From assembly GCF_022554085.1 (NCBI RefSeq), contig NZ_JAKFYR010000002.1, positions 372,001 through 436,000 of the forward strand: 64,000 bases of DNA, written 5' to 3'. The stretch's first letter is position 1. Each line of letters opens with the position of its first letter. A program made the translations under genes and the position numbers. The notes under the pieces were generated by a model. It was not told the DNA's origin. It saw only the letters and a list, made by a program, of their open reading frames with translations, and searched no databases. Source of the DNA: Rhodococcus sp. CH91 (lineage in GTDB: Bacteria; Actinomycetota; Actinomycetes; Mycobacteriales; Mycobacteriaceae). This document shows positions 29,301 through 37,224 of the stretch, piece by piece.

Positions 29301-29603
29301 ATGGCGACTGACTACGACGCACCGCGGCGGACCGACAGTGACGATGTGTCGGAGGATTCACTCGAGGAACTGAAGGCCCGGCGTAACGAGGCGCAGTCCG
29401 CTGTCGTGGACGTCGACGAATCGGATACCGCCGAGTCCTTCGAGTTGCCCGGGGCGGATCTCTCCGGAGAAGAACTGTCGGTGCGTGTCGTTCCGAAGCA
29501 GGCCGACGAGTTCACGTGCTCGAGTTGTTTCCTGGTGCACCACCGGAGCAGACTCGCGAGCGAGGAGAACGGTGTCCTGATCTGCCGCGACTGCGCGGCA
29601 TGA
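29301..29603 (+). CDS. DUF4193 family protein (Rv2699c-like)
   Basis: 100 residues. The N-terminal half is acidic; the C-terminal half has FTCSSCFLVHHRSRLA and VLICRDCA, a four-cysteine zinc-ribbon motif (C-x2-C ... C-x2-C) typical of DUF4193. Rv2699c is the M. tuberculosis counterpart, reported as essential in transposon screens (recalled, not checked). ATG at 29301 has AAGAGG upstream. Its stop codon lies inside a two-copy repeat and is followed by a terminator hairpin. Possible roles are RNA polymerase or ribosome binding, but nothing in the sequence proves it. Confidence 0.88.
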   Translation: MATDYDAPRRTDSDDVSEDSLEELKARRNEAQSAVVDVDESDTAESFELPGADLSGEELSVRVVPKQADEFTCSSCFLVHHRSRLASEENGVLICRDCAA

Positions 29604-29630
29604 GTTCCTGCCGCGGTTGCGCGGCGTGAA
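29582..29630. repeat. Two-copy 26-bp repeat across the DUF4193 stop codon
   Basis: CTGCCGCGACTGCGCGGC at 29582 recurs with three mismatches at 29608. The first copy contains the end of the gene and its TGA (29601-29603); the second is non-coding and carries another in-phase-looking TGA. Confidence 0.6.
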
Positions 29631-29649
29631 CACGCCTTCGATACGCGAT

Positions 29650-29677
29650 CGGGCGACCACCTCGGTGTGGTCGCCCG
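29650..29677 (+). terminator. Terminator after the DUF4193 gene
   Basis: Perfect 11-bp stem CGGGCGACCAC/GTGGTCGCCCG (29650-29660 with 29667-29677) with a 6-base loop, 46 bases past the stop. Confidence 0.7.
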
Positions 29678-29735
29678 TGAGGCCGTCCCGGCGTGCCCGA
29701 GGTATACACCGGCTCCGCAGGAGCCTCCGGCATGC

Positions 29736-29766
29736 ACCGGCCCCCCGGCAACGCGGGGGCCGGTGT
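29736..29766 (-). terminator. Terminator after the DUF3093 gene
   Basis: 11-bp stem CACCGGCCCCC/GGGGGCCGGTG (29736-29746 with 29756-29766), 9-base loop, 17 bases past the minus-strand stop. Confidence 0.65.
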
Positions 29767-29782
29767 CTTGGTCTGCAGCGGT

Positions 29783-30286
29783 CTACTTCTCCGGTGACTC
29801 GCCGCAGCCGAGCGCAGCGAGCAGTTCGGACGGCCGCCGGGTACTGACCAGCCAGTACGGCGTGGGATCCTCCGGATCGTCGAGCACGATCAAAGCCATG
29901 GTCCGCACCCAGGGGCGATGCTGGACGAAGGCCGCCGGATCGAGCTGGCGGCCCATCGCGGCGCTCTTCGCGGAGGCGGGGACGACCACTCCACGGGAGA
30001 CCACCTCGACGGGCAGGTGCGCGCGACCGACGACGAGTTCACCGTCGACCACCTCGACCTTGCTCCGGGAAAGCCGGAGGAGAGCCCAGATCGACACCGG
30101 CAGCAGAAGTACGTAGGGGAGCCAGGCGTACATCCCCGGAGCTCCCATGTGCAGCTCGGCCGCGAGGAGGGCGGCCACGCCGAGTCCGATGGGCCACCAG
30201 TACCACGGCACCCACATCCGCTCGGAGAATATCGGGGTGCCGGTTGCCGACGGTGTTGTCGCTGACGCGCGCGAGGATCGAGACAC
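29783..30286 (-). CDS. DUF3093 membrane protein (Rv2698-like)
   Basis: 167 residues from the GTG at 30286. [21 protein letters not shown] and [20 protein letters not shown] are two membrane helices (about 22-75). The remainder is a soluble domain with [20 protein letters not shown] and [17 protein letters not shown], typical of DUF3093. Function unknown; conserved next to dut across mycobacteria and relatives. It is divergent from dut with about 57 bases between starts. Confidence 0.85.
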   Translation of the reverse strand: MSRSSRASATTPSATGTPIFSERMWVPWYWWPIGLGVAALLAAELHMGAPGMYAWLPYVLLLPVSIWALLRLSRSKVEVVDGELVVGRAHLPVEVVSRGVVVPASAKSAAMGRQLDPAAFVQHRPWVRTMALIVLDDPEDPTPYWLVSTRRPSELLAALGCGESPEK

Positions 30287-30343
30287 ACCGTAAGGATAGT
30301 CGCCTCGGGGAAGCGCCCCGGCACGCGAGTAGTCTCGGTGCAC

Positions 30344-30814
30344 GTGACCGATCTTCCCCCGATTCCGCTGCGCCGGCTCGATCCGGAGCTCCCTGTGCCC
30401 ACGCGTGCCCATCCGGGTGATGCCGGGGTCGACCTGTGTACTTCGGTCGATGTGACCCTGCGACCGGGAGAGCGGGCACTCGTCGGCACCGGGATCGCCG
30501 TGGCGCTGCCGGTCGGGACCGTCGGATTGATCCACCCGCGTTCCGGCCTCGCCGCGAAGTTCGGGCTCTCGGTCGTGAACACGCCCGGAACGGTCGACGC
30601 GGGATACCGTGGGGAGATCAAGGTGTGCCTGATCAACCACGACACCGAGCACGCCGTCGAACTACGCCGGGGCGATCGCATCGCGCAACTGCTCGTCCAG
30701 CGGGTCGAACTCGTCGATTTCGTGGAGGTGGACGAACTCGACGACACTGCCCGGGGCAGCGGCGGATACGGGTCGAGCGGCGGGCACGCGGGCCTCGTGA
30801 AGGAGGGTTCCTGA
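30344..30814 (+). CDS. dut: Dut, dUTP pyrophosphatase
   Basis: 156 residues. All five trimeric dUTPase motifs are present: AGVDL (I), HPRSGLA (II), [13 protein letters not shown] (III), GDRIAQLL (IV) and the C-terminal [10 protein letters not shown] (V). It hydrolyses dUTP to dUMP, keeping uracil out of DNA and supplying thymidylate synthesis. The start is either GTG 30344 or GTG 30338, two codons upstream; neither has a clear ribosome binding site, so the message may be nearly leaderless. It ends 1 base before the DUF3710 gene, indicating an operon. Confidence 0.95.
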   Translation: MTDLPPIPLRRLDPELPVPTRAHPGDAGVDLCTSVDVTLRPGERALVGTGIAVALPVGTVGLIHPRSGLAAKFGLSVVNTPGTVDAGYRGEIKVCLINHDTEHAVELRRGDRIAQLLVQRVELVDFVEVDELDDTARGSGGYGSSGGHAGLVKEGS

Positions 30815-30815
30815 C

Positions 30816-31724
30816 ATGTTCGGACGACGCCGCAAGGGCCGCGGAGCGACTACCGGAGAGGGCGAGGCCGGTGCGGCCGAGTCGTATCTCGACGCACAGG
30901 ACGACCTGTCGGACACCGGATACGACGACTACGCCACCGGGAGCGCCCCCGAGTCCGGCCCCTACGACATCGACGAGGTCGACGAGGAGTCGGTGGGCGC
31001 CTCCCGTCTCGATCTCGGGTCGGTCCTCGTCCCGGTGCCGGCCGGAGGACAGATCCAGGTCGAGATGGCACCGAACGGTGCCCCGCAGAACGTGCACCTG
31101 GTCACCCAGCACGGACGCATCACCGTCTCCGCGTACGCCGCGCCGAAGTCGCCCGGCCAGTGGCGCGAGGTCGCGGCCGAACTCGCCGAGACCCTGCGCA
31201 ACGACAACGCCGAGGTCAGTATCGAATCCGGGCCCTGGGGCCGGGAACTGCACGGCAGAACCGCGAACGCGGATCTGCGTTTCATCGGTGTCGACGGCTT
31301 CCGGTGGATGATCCGCTGTGTCGTCGCGGGCCCTCCCGGTAACGCCGGAGCCGAGTCCGAACTCGCGCGGACCGCGCGAGCGGTGCTGTCCGGGACCGTG
31401 GTCCGTCGAGGATCCGACCCCCATCCGGTCCGCACGCCCCTCCCGATCGTGCTTCCGGAAGCTCTGGCCCGGCAGCTCGCCGCGGCTCAACAACAGCAGC
31501 TCGCCGCAAGGCAGCAGGGTGGTCAGGCCGCCCCTCGGAACACGGCCGGCGCCCCGCCGCAGGCCGGTGCGCAGGCGCCGCGGCCCCAGGGTGCGCCGCC
31601 CGTCCCCCGGCCCGAGAATGCCGCGCCTGCCCCCCGGCCTCGCCCCGCAGCGCCGGTGCCGCCGCCCGCGACTCCGCCGCGTCGCGGCGAGTCCGGCTCG
31701 GCCATGCAGCAACTCGGCTTCTAG
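30816..31724 (+). CDS. DUF3710 family protein (Rv2696c-like)
   Basis: 302 residues. The N-terminal 60 residues are acidic. The middle (about 65-220) is the conserved DUF3710 core, with RLDLGSVLVPVPAGGQIQVE, WREVAAELAETLRND, GPWGRELHG and RFIGVDGFRWMIR. The last 90 residues are Gln-, Ala- and Pro-rich and probably disordered. No known activity. Directly behind dut, it is likely cotranscribed with it. Its TAG stop is read from the same CTAG tetranucleotide as the stop of the convergent hydrolase gene. Confidence 0.87.
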   Translation: MFGRRRKGRGATTGEGEAGAAESYLDAQDDLSDTGYDDYATGSAPESGPYDIDEVDEESVGASRLDLGSVLVPVPAGGQIQVEMAPNGAPQNVHLVTQHGRITVSAYAAPKSPGQWREVAAELAETLRNDNAEVSIESGPWGRELHGRTANADLRFIGVDGFRWMIRCVVAGPPGNAGAESELARTARAVLSGTVVRRGSDPHPVRTPLPIVLPEALARQLAAAQQQQLAARQQGGQAAPRNTAGAPPQAGAQAPRPQGAPPVPRPENAAPAPRPRPAAPVPPPATPPRRGESGSAMQQLGF

Positions 31725-32503
31725 GAGCCGGACGACCTCCCCGTCTCGGCAGGCACGAGCCGATCGAGAGCCGCGCAGCAGCTTCTGCCGAGAACGGCGG
31801 GGTCTTCACCTACCCGGGCGAGGGTCACCGTCGTCAGTTCCGCCTTCGGGAGCTCGCGTGCCCACTGCCGCGCGACCTCCACGGGGTGCACGGCGTCGTC
31901 CACCGCCGCGGTGATCCCGACCGGTGTCCGCACCGCTCGTAGTTCCTCGACGTCGGGAGCGCGATAGCGCGCCGCTTCGTCCAGCGCGGCGGGAAGATCG
32001 GGCCACTGCGCGTGCCATGAGCGGGTGAGCTCCCGTGCGAGCCAGGCAGGACTGGACGCCGCCATCGCCGCGGTCACGGCCGCGAGCCCGTGCGCGCGCA
32101 GTTCGGAGGCCGTCCAGCGAGCGCTCGCCGCTGCCGGCGCTTCGGCCGGGTCGCCGGTCCAGGCCGGAAGGGCGGCCAGAACCCCGAAGGTGCGGGTGGG
32201 ATTGTCGTGCGCCCACCGCAGGGCGACAGCAGCGCCGAGCGAGACACCGCCGACGAGGATCGGGCCACGCGCCGCCGCCTCGTCGAGTGCGGCGACATAC
32301 CCGGCGATCACGGCGCGCGGATCCGGGTCGACGGCGATCGCCGCGATACCCCGGCGCCGGAGTTCGGGTCCGAACGCCGTGTCCACGAAGTGCGCATCGG
32401 AACCGGTGCCCGGCAGGAGGACGGCGGTCTGGACGCGCAGGCCTACCGCTTCGGATGACAGCGCCTCGGCCGACGGGGAAAGGGGCGATCCTGTGTGCGA
32501 CAT
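31721..32503 (-). CDS. Alpha/beta hydrolase-like protein (Rv2695-like)
   Basis: 260 residues from the ATG at 32503. VLLPGTGSDAHFVDTAFG resembles an oxyanion-hole strand, GGVSLGAAVALRWAHD holds the nucleophile elbow (GVSLG, Ser about 92), and TPVGITAAVDDAVHPVEVA and LARVGEDPAVLGRS lie where the acid and histidine should be; the expected catalytic His is not clear in the last segment. Members are annotated as hydrolases without known substrates. It is divergent from the OB-fold gene and shares a CTAG stop with the DUF3710 gene. Confidence 0.75.
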   Translation of the reverse strand: MSHTGSPLSPSAEALSSEAVGLRVQTAVLLPGTGSDAHFVDTAFGPELRRRGIAAIAVDPDPRAVIAGYVAALDEAAARGPILVGGVSLGAAVALRWAHDNPTRTFGVLAALPAWTGDPAEAPAAASARWTASELRAHGLAAVTAAMAASSPAWLARELTRSWHAQWPDLPAALDEAARYRAPDVEELRAVRTPVGITAAVDDAVHPVEVARQWARELPKAELTTVTLARVGEDPAVLGRSCCAALDRLVPAETGRSSGS

Positions 32504-32665
32504 GCGCACGATCCTGCCGCAAGGCCGTTCGTGGGCAGCAGGTCGCGGCCCGTCCGCGAGAGGCGGCACCGTGCAGCTTGTACTTACTGCGAATGCGTCT
32601 ACAGTGGCGATCGAAGAAACATCCGGTGGCACGCGATCCGTGCCCCTTCCGTACAGGAGCGTGCT

Positions 32666-33040
32666 ATGGCTTCCCCGGCCGGCTATCTGCGTCGGCTCAC
32701 GCGGCGGCTCACCGAGGACATCGAAGAACTCGACGCCGAGGAGATGGCCGAATCGTCGCACTCCACAGGGGCGCTCCCTGTGATCGAATGTACACGCGGT
32801 CAGGAAGTGACCATGTACGGGCGGCTGCGCAGTGTCGAGTCCTGCTCGCGTGCGGCTGCCGCCGTCGTCGAGGCCGAGTTCTTCGACGGGACCGACTCGA
32901 TCCAGCTCGTGTGGATCGGCCGTCGCCGCATCCCCGGAATCGAACCGGGACGTACCCTGACGGTCCGTGGGCGCGTCGGTGAACGCGACGGACGCAAGGT
33001 GATCTACAACCCCTACTACGAGCTGCGCGATCCGGCTTGA
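32666..33040 (+). CDS. OB-fold nucleic acid binding protein (Rv2694c-like)
   Basis: 124 residues. After a helical start (GYLRRLTRRLTEDIEELDAE) comes an OB-fold of the RecG/aspartyl-tRNA-synthetase type: QEVTMYGRLRSVE, AEFFDGTDSIQLVWIGRRRI, PGRTLTVRGRVGERDGRKVI. ATG at 32666 follows AGGAG. It probably binds single-stranded nucleic acid; its targets are unknown. It precedes the DUF3159 gene by 52 bases on the same strand, and is likely cotranscribed. Confidence 0.83.
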   Translation: MASPAGYLRRLTRRLTEDIEELDAEEMAESSHSTGALPVIECTRGQEVTMYGRLRSVESCSRAAAAVVEAEFFDGTDSIQLVWIGRRRIPGIEPGRTLTVRGRVGERDGRKVIYNPYYELRDPA

Positions 33041-33092
33041 GCCCGGGCCTCGGGAGTCGTCGGCCGTCGCCCGATGTGGCACCCTCGTAGGA

Positions 33093-33746
33093 GTGAGCGA
33101 CACCAGCCAGCAGACGATGCTCGAACAACTCGGTGGGATCAGCGGGTTGATCTCCTCGACGGTACCGGTGCTGGTCTTCGTCCCCGTCAACAGTCTGTGG
33201 GGGCTCACGCCGGCGATCTGGGCCGCGATCGGCGTGGCGGTGGGTGTCCTCCTGTGGCGCCTGATCCAGCGCACTCCGATCCAGCCCGCGATCTCGGGCT
33301 TCTTCGGGGTCGCGCTGTGCGCGTTCATCGCGTATCGAACCGGAGATGCGAAGGGCTACTTCCTCTTCGGCATCTACGCGAGCCTCGTCTACGGCGGTGC
33401 GTTCCTGCTGTCGGTGCTCGTCCGCAGACCGCTGGTCGGGCTGATCTGGGGGATGCTCAACGGCCAGGGCTCGCGATGGCGGTCGCATCCGATCGCGGTG
33501 CGTGCCTACGACATCGCCACACTCGCATGGACCCTGGTGTTCCTCGGCCGGTATCTCGTGCAGAACCACCTCTACGACGAGGACCGGACGGGATGGCTCG
33601 CCGTCGCGCGTATCGGTATGGGCTGGCCACTGACCGCCCTGGCGCTCCTGGTCACGCTCTGGGCCGTGCGGCGCGCCGACCGCGTGGTGGAGCCGCCACC
33701 TGCCGAGAAGGTGGACGGCGAACTGCCGAGCAGCTCCCGCGACTAG
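33093..33746 (+). CDS. DUF3159 integral membrane protein (Rv2693c-like)
   Basis: 217 residues with about six membrane segments (for example LISSTVPVLVFVPVNSLWGL, FFGVALCAFIAYRTGD, FGIYASLVYGGAFLLSVLV, YDIATLAWTLVFLGRYLVQ). MLEQLGGISGLI near the start is typical of DUF3159, a family with no known transport substrate. Its TAG stop shares a CTAG with the stop of the convergent TrkA-type gene. The location beside K+ channel regulators invites, but does not prove, a link to ion transport. Confidence 0.82.
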   Translation: MSDTSQQTMLEQLGGISGLISSTVPVLVFVPVNSLWGLTPAIWAAIGVAVGVLLWRLIQRTPIQPAISGFFGVALCAFIAYRTGDAKGYFLFGIYASLVYGGAFLLSVLVRRPLVGLIWGMLNGQGSRWRSHPIAVRAYDIATLAWTLVFLGRYLVQNHLYDEDRTGWLAVARIGMGWPLTALALLVTLWAVRRADRVVEPPPAEKVDGELPSSSRD

Positions 33747-34396
33747 CGGTTCACCGCCCGCCGAAGATCGTCCTCGACGTCCTCCGCGGCGACGAACAAC
33801 AACTCGTCCCCACCTTCGAGCGGATCGTCCGGCTGCGGAACGATCACTCGACCGCCCCGCAGGATCGTGACCAGAGCGACGTCGCGGGGCAGGTCCAGCT
33901 TCCGAACGGGCTTACCGGCGAGCGCGGTGGTGTCGCGGAGGGTGACCTCCACCAGGTTCGCGCCCTTGCGCAGCGTCATCAACCGCACGAGATCACCGAC
34001 GGTGACGGCCTCCTCGACCAGGGCAGCGAGCATTCGCGGGGTGGACACGGCGACGTCCACGCCCCACGACTCGTCGAACAGCCATTCGTTGCGCGGATCG
34101 TTGACCCGCGCCACGACTCGGGAAACGCCGAACTCCGTCTTCGCGAGGAGACTGAGAACGAGATTGGCCTTGTCGTCTCCGGTCGCTGCGATGACGACGT
34201 CGTACTGTTCGAGGCCGGTCGATTCGAGCGAACTGAGCTCGCACGCGTCCGCGTGGACCCAGGTCGCCTCGGGTACGGACTCGGGCTCGACGTGCTCGAG
34301 TTTGCGTTCGACGAGCATCACCTCGTGCTCGTTACGCAGGAGTTCCCGAGCTATCGAGCGTCCGACGGCGCCTGCGCCGGCGATTGCCACCTTCAT
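33743..34396 (-). CDS. ceoC: TrkA-type RCK protein, CeoC-like
   Basis: 217 residues. An N-terminal Rossmann RCK_N domain begins KVAIAGAGAVGRSIARELL with the NAD-binding GxGxxG, followed by an RCK_C domain (about 140-217: VEVTLRDTTALAGKPVRKLD, GGDELLFVAAEDV). Such soluble proteins bind NAD(H) or ATP and gate K+ uptake permeases. It corresponds to CeoC (Rv2692). It follows the second RCK gene on the same strand, 22 bases downstream, so the two form an operon and likely a hetero-octameric gating ring. Confidence 0.88.
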   Translation of the reverse strand: MKVAIAGAGAVGRSIARELLRNEHEVMLVERKLEHVEPESVPEATWVHADACELSSLESTGLEQYDVVIAATGDDKANLVLSLLAKTEFGVSRVVARVNDPRNEWLFDESWGVDVAVSTPRMLAALVEEAVTVGDLVRLMTLRKGANLVEVTLRDTTALAGKPVRKLDLPRDVALVTILRGGRVIVPQPDDPLEGGDELLFVAAEDVEDDLRRAVNR

Positions 34397-34418
34397 CCAG
34401 GTTCCTCTCGGCGGACTG

Positions 34419-35084
34419 TCAGTTCTCGTCGACCGGTGCGTTCTCGGCCCGCGTGATCGCCTCCGCGACGGAACCCGAGACGGCCGCGATGTAGACGCGA
34501 TCGTCGGCTTGGAGCACCGTCCTGCGATCGGGCAGCAGCCCCGTACCGAATCGGATCAGGAAGGCGACCCGGGATCCGGTGGCGTCCTCGAGGTCGGTCA
34601 CCCGCCGGCCGATCCATCCCTCGTGGATGTCGACCTCGGCGATCGCCACCGATCCCGTGGGATCACGCCAGCGGGCGGTCTCGCTGTCGTGGGTGAGAGC
34701 GTGCAGGAACCGGTCGGTCGTCCACGGCACCGTGGCCACCGTGGGGATCCCGAGCCGCTCGTAGGCGGCAGCGCGCTTCGCGTCGTAGATCCGCGCGACG
34801 ACCCGCTCGACCCCGAAGATCTCGCGCGCGAGCCGCGCCGAGATGATGTTCGAGTTGTCACCGGAGGACACGGCGGCGAAGGCGTCGGCGCGCTCGATGC
34901 CTGCCGAGATCAGGACGTCCCGGTCGAAACCCATACCGAGCACGGTGCGCCCGGAGAAGTCGTTCCCCAGCCGCCCGAACGCCGTCTCGTCACGGTCGAT
35001 GACCGCGACCTCGTGGCCGAGCCGGAGCAGCGCGGTCGCCACCGCCGATCCGACACGACCGCACCCCATCACCACCACGTACAC
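34419..35084 (-). CDS. ceoB: TrkA-type RCK protein, CeoB-like
   Basis: 221 residues from the GTG at 35084, giving VYVVVMGCGRVGSAVAT in line with CeoB (Rv2691). Rossmann motif GCGRVG, the acidic ribose-binding residue in VAVIDRDETAF, SSGDNSNIISARLARE and ARIYDAKRAAAYERLGIPT are near-identical to mycobacterial CeoB. A C-terminal RCK_C domain follows. The pair is classed as a Trk K+-uptake system, but no TrkH/TrkG-type membrane subunit lies here; the divergent neighbour 140 bases away is a KimA-like permease. Confidence 0.92.
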   Translation of the reverse strand: MYVVVMGCGRVGSAVATALLRLGHEVAVIDRDETAFGRLGNDFSGRTVLGMGFDRDVLISAGIERADAFAAVSSGDNSNIISARLAREIFGVERVVARIYDAKRAAAYERLGIPTVATVPWTTDRFLHALTHDSETARWRDPTGSVAIAEVDIHEGWIGRRVTDLEDATGSRVAFLIRFGTGLLPDRRTVLQADDRVYIAAVSGSVAEAITRAENAPVDEN

Positions 35085-35223
35085 CCGGCGGACTCCGTTC
35101 CGGTCGAGGTTCCGAGACGGACCGCAGCGGACCGCCGATCCGAACGGTACCGCGTAGCGGTGTCCGAGAAGCCACGACCCGGCCGAGGGGTACTTCGGTG
35201 CCCGAACCGCATAGGCTTTGCGC

Positions 35224-37224
35224 GTGTCCAAGCTCTCCACCGCGGCGAAGCGGCTCCTCCTGGGTCGGCCGTTCCGCAGCGACACTCTCGGGCACGAGTT
35301 GTTGCCCAAGCGCACCGCCTTGCCGGTGTTCGCGTCGGACGCCCTGTCGTCCGTCGCCTACGCCCCCGAGGAGATCTTCCTCGTCCTCTCCGTCGCGGGA
35401 TTGTCGGCCTACGCCTTCTCCCCGTGGATCGGCCTCGCGGTCGCCTTCGTGCTCGTGATCGTCATCGCCGGCTACCGCCAGACCGTGCGTGCCTATCCCT
35501 CCGGAGGGGGCGACTACGAGGTCGCCACGAAGAATCTCGGATCCACGGCGGGACTGACCGTCGGCAGTGCGCTGCTCGTCGACTACGTCCTGACGGTGGC
35601 CGTCTCGCTGTCGTCCGCAGCGGCGACCGTCGGTTCGGCGGTTCCGTTCGTCGCGCAGCACAAGGTGCTCTTCGTCGTCGCGGCGATCGTGGTGCTGACC
35701 GCGGTGAACCTGCGCGGCCTCCGGCAGGCCGGACGAGCGTTCGCCGTTCTCACCTATACCTTCGTCGGGTCCATGTTCCTGATGCTCGGCTGCGGTCTCT
35801 ACCGGATCTTCGTGCTGGGGGAGGACTTGCGCGCCGAGTCGGCGGATTTCGAACTCGTCGCCGAACAGACCGATCTCACGGCGATCGCATTCGTCCTGCT
35901 GGTGGCACGAGCATTCTCGTCGGGGTGCGCGGCGCTGACGGGTGTGGAGGCGATCAGCACCGGTGTGCCGGCCTTCCGGAAGCCCAAGGCGCGCAATGCG
36001 GCGACGACTCTGCTCGTCCTCGGGGGCATCGCGGTCACCCTGTTCCTCGGGATGGTCTTCCTCGCCGAGCGACTCGGGGTGGTCGTCGCCGAGCACCCCG
36101 AGACCCAGCTGCGCGGAGCACCCGAGGGCTACGAGCAGAAGACCCTGCTCGCCCAGCTCGCGCAGACGATCTTCAGCGGGCTACCGGCGGCATTCGTCCT
36201 CGTCACGGCCGTCACGGCGATCATTCTCGTGCTCGCCGCCAACACGGCCTTCAACGGATTTCCGGTGCTCGGTTCCGTCCTCGCCCAGGATCGCTATCTG
36301 CCGCGCCAGTTCCACACCCGGGGCGACCGGCTCGCCTTCAGCAACGGCATCCTGTTCCTCGCCGGCATCGCCGTCGTCTTCGTGTGGTTGTTCGACGCCG
36401 AGGTCACCCGACTCATCCAGCTCTACATCGTCGGCGTGTTCGTCGCCTTCAGTCTCGGACAGGCCGGCATGGTGCGGCACTGGACACGCGAACTGCGGGC
36501 GGAGACCGATCCCGCCGCGCGAGGGCGGATGCGTCGCTCGCAGGTGATCAACGCGGTCGGTGTCGCGTCGACCTCGACCGTTCTCCTCGTCGTACTGATC
36601 GGCAAGTTCACGGCCGGGGCCTGGATCGCGGTGGCCGCCATGATCGCGGGCTTCGTGATGATGAAGTCGATCCGCCGGCACTACGACACGGTCGCGACGG
36701 AACTCGAGAGTGCGGACTGGGACGGTGTCCTGCCCAGCCGTACGCATTCCATCGTGCTCGTCTCGACACTGCACCTGCCCACCATGCGGGCTCTCGCCTA
36801 TGCTCGGGCGACGCGCCCCGACACGCTCGAGGCGATCACCGTCAACGTCGACGACGAGAGCACCCGGCGCCTGGTGCTCGAGTGGGAGAAGAGTGATCTG
36901 ACGGTTCCGCTGAAGGTGATCGAGTCCCCCTACCGGGAGATCACCCGGCCCGTGCTCGATTACGTCCGGCGGATCCGGCGTGATTCTCCCCGCGACGTCG
37001 TCACCGTCTTCATTCCCGAGTACGTCGTGGGCCACTGGTGGGAGCAGTTGCTCCACAACCAGAGTGCGTTGAGGCTCAAGAGCCGGTTGCTGTTCCAGCC
37101 CGGGGTGATGGTCACCAGCGTGCCCTGGCAGCTGCGCTCGTCCACCCAGTTGCCGGGAGGCCGGCCCGACGGAGACGCGCCGGTAGGCAGACCACAGCTC
37201 GACAAGGAGGAGGAACCGCGGTGA
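35224..37224 (+). CDS. KimA-like potassium:proton symporter (APC superfamily)
   Basis: 666 residues from the GTG at 35224. About 12 membrane helices end near residue 485; a cytoplasmic domain of about 180 residues follows. Phrases shared with Bacillus KimA include SDALSSVAY, RAYPSGGGDYEVATKNLG, LLVDYVLTVAVS, AFSSGCAALTGVEAIS, VPAFRKPKARNA, LAANTAFNGFP and TRGDRLAFSNGILFL, and the tail has HNQSALRLKSRL. KimA imports K+ with H+ and is inhibited by c-di-AMP. Annotations of this family as an amino acid permease are therefore probably wrong. Divergent from the two TrkA-type genes and overlapping the next gene by 4 bases. Confidence 0.87.
   Translation: MSKLSTAAKRLLLGRPFRSDTLGHELLPKRTALPVFASDALSSVAYAPEEIFLVLSVAGLSAYAFSPWIGLAVAFVLVIVIAGYRQTVRAYPSGGGDYEVATKNLGSTAGLTVGSALLVDYVLTVAVSLSSAAATVGSAVPFVAQHKVLFVVAAIVVLTAVNLRGLRQAGRAFAVLTYTFVGSMFLMLGCGLYRIFVLGEDLRAESADFELVAEQTDLTAIAFVLLVARAFSSGCAALTGVEAISTGVPAFRKPKARNAATTLLVLGGIAVTLFLGMVFLAERLGVVVAEHPETQLRGAPEGYEQKTLLAQLAQTIFSGLPAAFVLVTAVTAIILVLAANTAFNGFPVLGSVLAQDRYLPRQFHTRGDRLAFSNGILFLAGIAVVFVWLFDAEVTRLIQLYIVGVFVAFSLGQAGMVRHWTRELRAETDPAARGRMRRSQVINAVGVASTSTVLLVVLIGKFTAGAWIAVAAMIAGFVMMKSIRRHYDTVATELESADWDGVLPSRTHSIVLVSTLHLPTMRALAYARATRPDTLEAITVNVDDESTRRLVLEWEKSDLTVPLKVIESPYREITRPVLDYVRRIRRDSPRDVVTVFIPEYVVGHWWEQLLHNQSALRLKSRLLFQPGVMVTSVPWQLRSSTQLPGGRPDGDAPVGRPQLDKEEEPR

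Noticed and set aside
35085-35223. A c-di-AMP (ydaO-type) riboswitch upstream of the KimA-like gene
   Set aside because: KimA genes in Bacillus carry this riboswitch, but the 139-base gap shows none of the conserved core or pseudoknot elements that I know, so I do not call it. A covariance-model search would settle it.
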